Notes under the pieces: model-generated
The model's database searches: none
Told to the model about the DNA's origin: nothing
What the model saw: only the letters and a program-made list of their open reading frames with translations
Translations under genes and position numbers: made by a program
Shown: positions 61,502-64,000 of the stretch, in pieces
How the letters are laid out: each line of letters starts with the position of its first letter
Position numbering within the stretch: position 1 is the first letter of the stretch
Assembly: GCF_036250695.1 (NCBI RefSeq)
Contig: NZ_CP109427.1
Location: forward strand, 7,440,001 to 7,504,000
DNA from: Streptomyces sp. NBC_01497
GTDB lineage: Bacteria; Actinomycetota; Actinomycetes; Streptomycetales; Streptomycetaceae
Direction: 5' to 3'
Length of the DNA stretch: 64,000 bases

Positions 61502-62470
61502 TCACATTGGCGTGAGTGACTGGAGGGCCTGCACCGGCCTGGGATGCACGAGACGCAGCCGGTGCGGACGGCCGGCGTCGTCCTTGGTCATGAGCCAGGC
61601 CACCGAGGGCGGGCAGTGGCCGGGATCGTCGGCGGGGTTGAGGAGGTCCATCTCCCAGACGACGACGGAGCGGCCGGCCACGGCGTGGACCAGGCGCTGC
61701 CGTACGCCGGCGTCGAGATCACCGTTCATACCGTGCACGAGGACGCTCCTGCCACCCACGGGTTGCTGCCCCCTGAGCAGAGTGATCTCCGGCGACCAGC
61801 GCTCCCTCAGCAACGCGTCGAAGCGTCCGCTCTCGGCGGCGGCCAGTGTCTCGCGCGCCTCGCTGCCGCTGGCCCGGGTGCGCTGCGCGGCGTCGCCGTA
61901 CGGGACGTCCGCAGTGGCGGCGAGGGCCGTCGCGAGCTTGGTGCGCCCCTGGTGGAGCCGGCTGCGGACCGTGCCGACCGGGACCCCGCAGGCGTCGGCA
62001 ATCTGCTCGTAGGACGTCACGCGGGTGCTGAAGTGACGCAGTACCAGGGGCAGGCGCAGCACGGGGGACACCCCTTCCAAGGCTTCCCAGATCCAGTCCC
62101 GCATCGTGTGGTGCTCCAGCCACTGCTCCGGGCCGGCGTCCGCGGACGTCAGGTGCAGATCGTCGATCGGCCGGGTGGGAACAGAGCCGCGCACCAGGGA
62201 ACGGCAGGCATTGCGCACGATCATCCGCAGCCACGCGCCCACAGCGGCCGGGTCGCGGACGTCGCCGACGCGGCGGAGTGCGGCAACCGCCGCGTCCTGG
62301 ATCACGTCGTCGACGTCGGGCCCCGGCCCCAGAATGCTCAGCGCCACTGCCCGCATCCCTGCCCGGTGCCGTTCCAGCAGCAGACCCAGAGCGGCGACAT
62401 CACCCGCCTGTGCGGCACGCGTGAGCACAGCGTCCTCGATGTGCGTGGCCTCACCGGCGTTCCAGTCCAT
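61502..62470 (-). CDS. ECF-type RNA polymerase sigma factor with C-terminal extension
   Basis: A 322-residue protein. Region 2 spans about residues 10-85 (LLLERHRAGMRAVALSILGPGPDVDDVIQDAAVAALRRVGDVRDPAAVGAWLRMIVRNACRSL). Region 4 spans about 120-185 (ALEGVSPVLRLPLVLRHFSTRVTSYEQIADACGVPVGTVRSRLHQGRTKL). A C-terminal domain of about 120 residues, probably SnoaL/NTF2-like (FDALLRERWSPEITLLRGQQPV), follows, as in ECF groups that lack a separate anti-sigma factor and regulate themselves through this domain. ATG 62470 is preceded by GGAGAGAGG. No anti-sigma gene is visible. Confidence 0.88.
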   Translation of the reverse strand: MDWNAGEATHIEDAVLTRAAQAGDVAALGLLLERHRAGMRAVALSILGPGPDVDDVIQDAAVAALRRVGDVRDPAAVGAWLRMIVRNACRSLVRGSVPTRPIDDLHLTSADAGPEQWLEHHTMRDWIWEALEGVSPVLRLPLVLRHFSTRVTSYEQIADACGVPVGTVRSRLHQGRTKLATALAATADVPYGDAAQRTRASGSEARETLAAAESGRFDALLRERWSPEITLLRGQQPVGGRSVLVHGMNGDLDAGVRQRLVHAVAGRSVVVWEMDLLNPADDPGHCPPSVAWLMTKDDAGRPHRLRLVHPRPVQALQSLTPM

Positions 62471-62748
62471 GGGATGGCATTCCTCTCTCCACGTCTCCCG
62501 CCCTGCCACTGACGGTACTGCGGGCGGTTCGGTGGCGTCACGGCCGTCAGCGGGGCGCCGCACCGCGGACACCGCGGGGAAGGAGACGGCAGGCGCGCCG
62601 ATGTGACCCTGCTCCTCACCGTGTCCCGCCGGTGACTGAACGTGACAGCTGGGCCCGCCGGAGGCGATCCCGGTGGCAGGGCCGGGGCCGCTCGGCAGGG
62701 CCGGTGCCGCCCCCAGGGTGGGGCCGTCGGATCTTCGCGTCGCCCGTG

Positions 62749-62994
62749 GCTGTCTCCTGGGACGTCGAAGCGGCCTTCGTGGACGATGACACGGTCGTTG
62801 GCGGCGCCTCCGAATGTCATCAGCACTATTTGACGGCTCGTCACTGGCTGGTCGACGTCGAGCATATGGACCTGCTGGATGGGCTCTCCTACTCCCCGGT
62901 CTCCGGGCCTGCGCGCGCGGCTGGGAGCGGCCGATGGTCCACGATCGCGAAGGACGGGACGGTGCACCTGTGGGAGTTGGGCCAAGAGAAGTGA
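62749..62994 (+). pseudogene. C-terminal fragment of a beta-propeller (WD40-like) protein
   Basis: The last about 80 codons of an open frame read AVSWDVEAAFVDDDTVVGGASE ... HWLVDVEHMDLLDGLSYS ... RWSTIAKDGTVHLWELGQE-stop. The two strand-turn-strand units ending in W-L-V-D and V-H-L-W-E-L look like the last blades of a WD40-type propeller. Upstream of about 62740 the frame turns into Arg-rich noise and no start is credible. A remnant is more likely than an intact gene. Confidence 0.5.
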
Positions 62995-63050
62995 CGTCGG
63001 CCTGGTGGCACTCGCGCCGTTCGGGCGACGTCGCCTGTTGGCGCCCGGAC

Positions 63051-63098
63051 GCGTGGGGCACGGTACGCGTGGGGCACGGTACGCGCGGGGAACGGGAT
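63051..63098. repeat. 16-bp tandem repeat
   Basis: GCGTGGGGCACGGTAC occurs twice in direct succession (63051-63066, 63067-63082), followed by a degenerate third copy. Confidence 0.8.
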
Positions 63099-63140
63099 AC
63101 GTCCGGTGCGGCGGGATATGCGCGGTGCGGCAGGTCGGCG

Positions 63141-63215
63141 GACGTCGGGAGTGCCGACGTCGGGAGTGCCGACGTCGGGAGTGCCGACGTCGGGAGTGCC
63201 GACGTCGGGAGGGTC
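63141..63215. repeat. 15-bp tandem repeat
   Basis: GACGTCGGGAGTGCC occurs four times without a mismatch (63141-63200), and a fifth copy differs at the end (63201-63215). Each unit contains the palindrome GACGTC. Confidence 0.95.
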
Positions 63216-63913
63216 GGCGGAAAAGGGTTTGTCGCTCCAGGCCGTGGAGCGCTCCGAGGCCGGTCGGAGGAACCGGCAGATCACGATGTGCTGTTCCACC
63301 TCTCGTACAGCGCGGTGCGGCGCGTTGGTCGATGGTGCCGGCTTCGCCGCTCTCTCGGCGGTGCGGTGGCCCCGGTGACGGCTGCGACAGCTGTGACGGA
63401 TGTGACGGCTGTCACGGTCTGGGACAGGAGGGGTGGGGTAACGGGATGTTGAAACAAGACGCGGCAGAGGCCTGGGGAGGTCAGTGCCGCGGCGGCCGCG
63501 AGGCCCCCGCTCCGGCGGGGCCCTCGCCGCCCGCGCCGAGTAACCGGGCCGTGGCCGGCGTGAGCACTGTGCCCGGCCGGGCACCGAGGCGAACCCCACG
63601 GGGCCGGGCGCTCGAAGGCTCCCAGGCCGACCACCTGGCGTCGCTGTGATCGCCGGCCCATGACAGGGGCCCACGGCCTCTTGTATGCAGTCAACTCGCC
63701 GGCAGCGGCAGCGGCAGCGGCACCGTCACGGTCCTCGCCGTCGACCGCCTCGCGCGGCTCCGGGTCGTCCCTCGGGCGGCGGGGCCCCGGTGAGCGTCGC
63801 TGTCCATGACGGACTCGTCTGCTCGGCGTGCGGCACGGCCAGTGAGGATTCCGCCCGTGCACCGACGGTCCGTTGCCGGGGCCGCTCCCCGAAGTCCCTT
63901 TAGGATGAGAGCC
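63216..63913. other. Gap without recognisable gene
   Basis: About 700 bases. It has short repeats of TGTGACGGC type near 63373-63420 and a GGCAGC run near 63703-63722. Open frames on both strands are low-complexity. Confidence 0.45.
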
Positions 63914-64000
63914 ATGGCTGCCGCAGACGACGTCGACGAGGAGGATGACGGCGAGCCCGTCCTCGAAGCCTCAGGTGAGCGGCCCGGACAGCCCCCGGTC
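63914..64000 (+). CDS. N-terminus of an unidentified acidic protein (continues outside)
   Basis: ATG 63914 begins MAAADDVDEEDDGEPVLEAS and runs open to the window end. TAGGAT (63901-63906) stands 7 bases before it, so a leaderless mRNA is likely. The acidic low-complexity start gives no clue to the family. Confidence 0.6.
   Translation, partial: MAAADDVDEEDDGEPVLEASGERPGQPPV

Noticed and set aside
63141..63215. Protein repeat domain (ADVGS or TSGVP repeats)
   Set aside because: The array is open in several frames at once because its period is divisible by three; no frame has a credible start or conserved context.

Overview
The window is high-GC actinobacterial DNA, almost certainly Streptomyces. 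The coding bias is typical (G/C in nearly every third position), GTG and TTG starts are common, and several genes look leaderless. It has short sulfur-type leader peptides of the form known from Streptomyces, a DasR-like box at a chitinase, a GlnR-like box at urease, many Tat-exported glycan hydrolases, and a three-gene cluster matching the phenolic-lipid operon srsABC. I see no tRNA, rRNA, CRISPR array, prophage or intact insertion sequence.

Layout. 1-7.4 kb is a sulfur-acquisition block: a peptide-type ABC importer (two permeases and a binding protein) behind a 27-residue leader peptide, a DsbA-like protein coupled to an Rrf2 regulator, a divergent cupin, and a second leader peptide in front of an SsuD-type sulfonate monooxygenase. 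A 26-bp palindromic motif lies in both regulatory gaps. 7.6-8.2 kb is a small AA10 LPMO. 8.2-13.1 kb is a complete urease operon, ureABCFGD, on the minus strand. 13.2-17.2 kb holds small enzymes and an ABC-2/YhgE-like membrane protein whose start abuts a 31-bp palindrome. 17.3-24.1 kb has a GH2 exo-glucosaminidase, a TetR regulator, a GNAT acetyltransferase and a GH71/99-like enzyme. 24.4-29.5 kb has redox and efflux genes. 30.2-32 kb has a GH19 chitinase and a YihY protein. 32.5-36.1 kb is a sulfatase, a PadR regulator and the formylglycine-generating enzyme that would activate the sulfatase. 36.3-40.4 kb holds small housekeeping or unknown genes. 40.5-44.2 kb is a UbiA prenyltransferase divergent from srsA-srsB-srsC-like genes. 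44.3-52.3 kb has DUF4032, a Tat metallophosphoesterase, a GH75 chitosanase, a NUDIX protein, a GH55-like beta-helix enzyme and an anti-sigma-type ATPase. 52.8-58.9 kb has a cobalamin/siderophore-type binding protein without a signal peptide, an FdhF/YdeP molybdoenzyme and a PTS-type dihydroxyacetone kinase (dhaKLM). 58.9-64 kb is gene-poor and partly decayed: a frameshifted fumarase remnant, a hydrolase/sigma-factor pair, a beta-propeller fragment and tandem repeats. The last 87 bases begin a new gene.

How the genes work together. The clearest theme is secreted attack on chitin, chitosan and beta-glucan, as in fungal cell walls: LPMO, GH2 exo-glucosaminidase, GH19 chitinase, GH75 chitosanase, GH55-like and GH71/99-like enzymes. 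At least four of these carry a different kind of promoter motif (dre, ROK-like, LacI-like, direct repeats). Nitrogen scavenging (urease), sulfur scavenging (sulfonate, peptide, sulfate ester) and C3 metabolism (Dha kinase) surround this set. Short tandem repeats (7, 15, 15, 16, about 28 and 33 bp units) recur in the gaps between genes.
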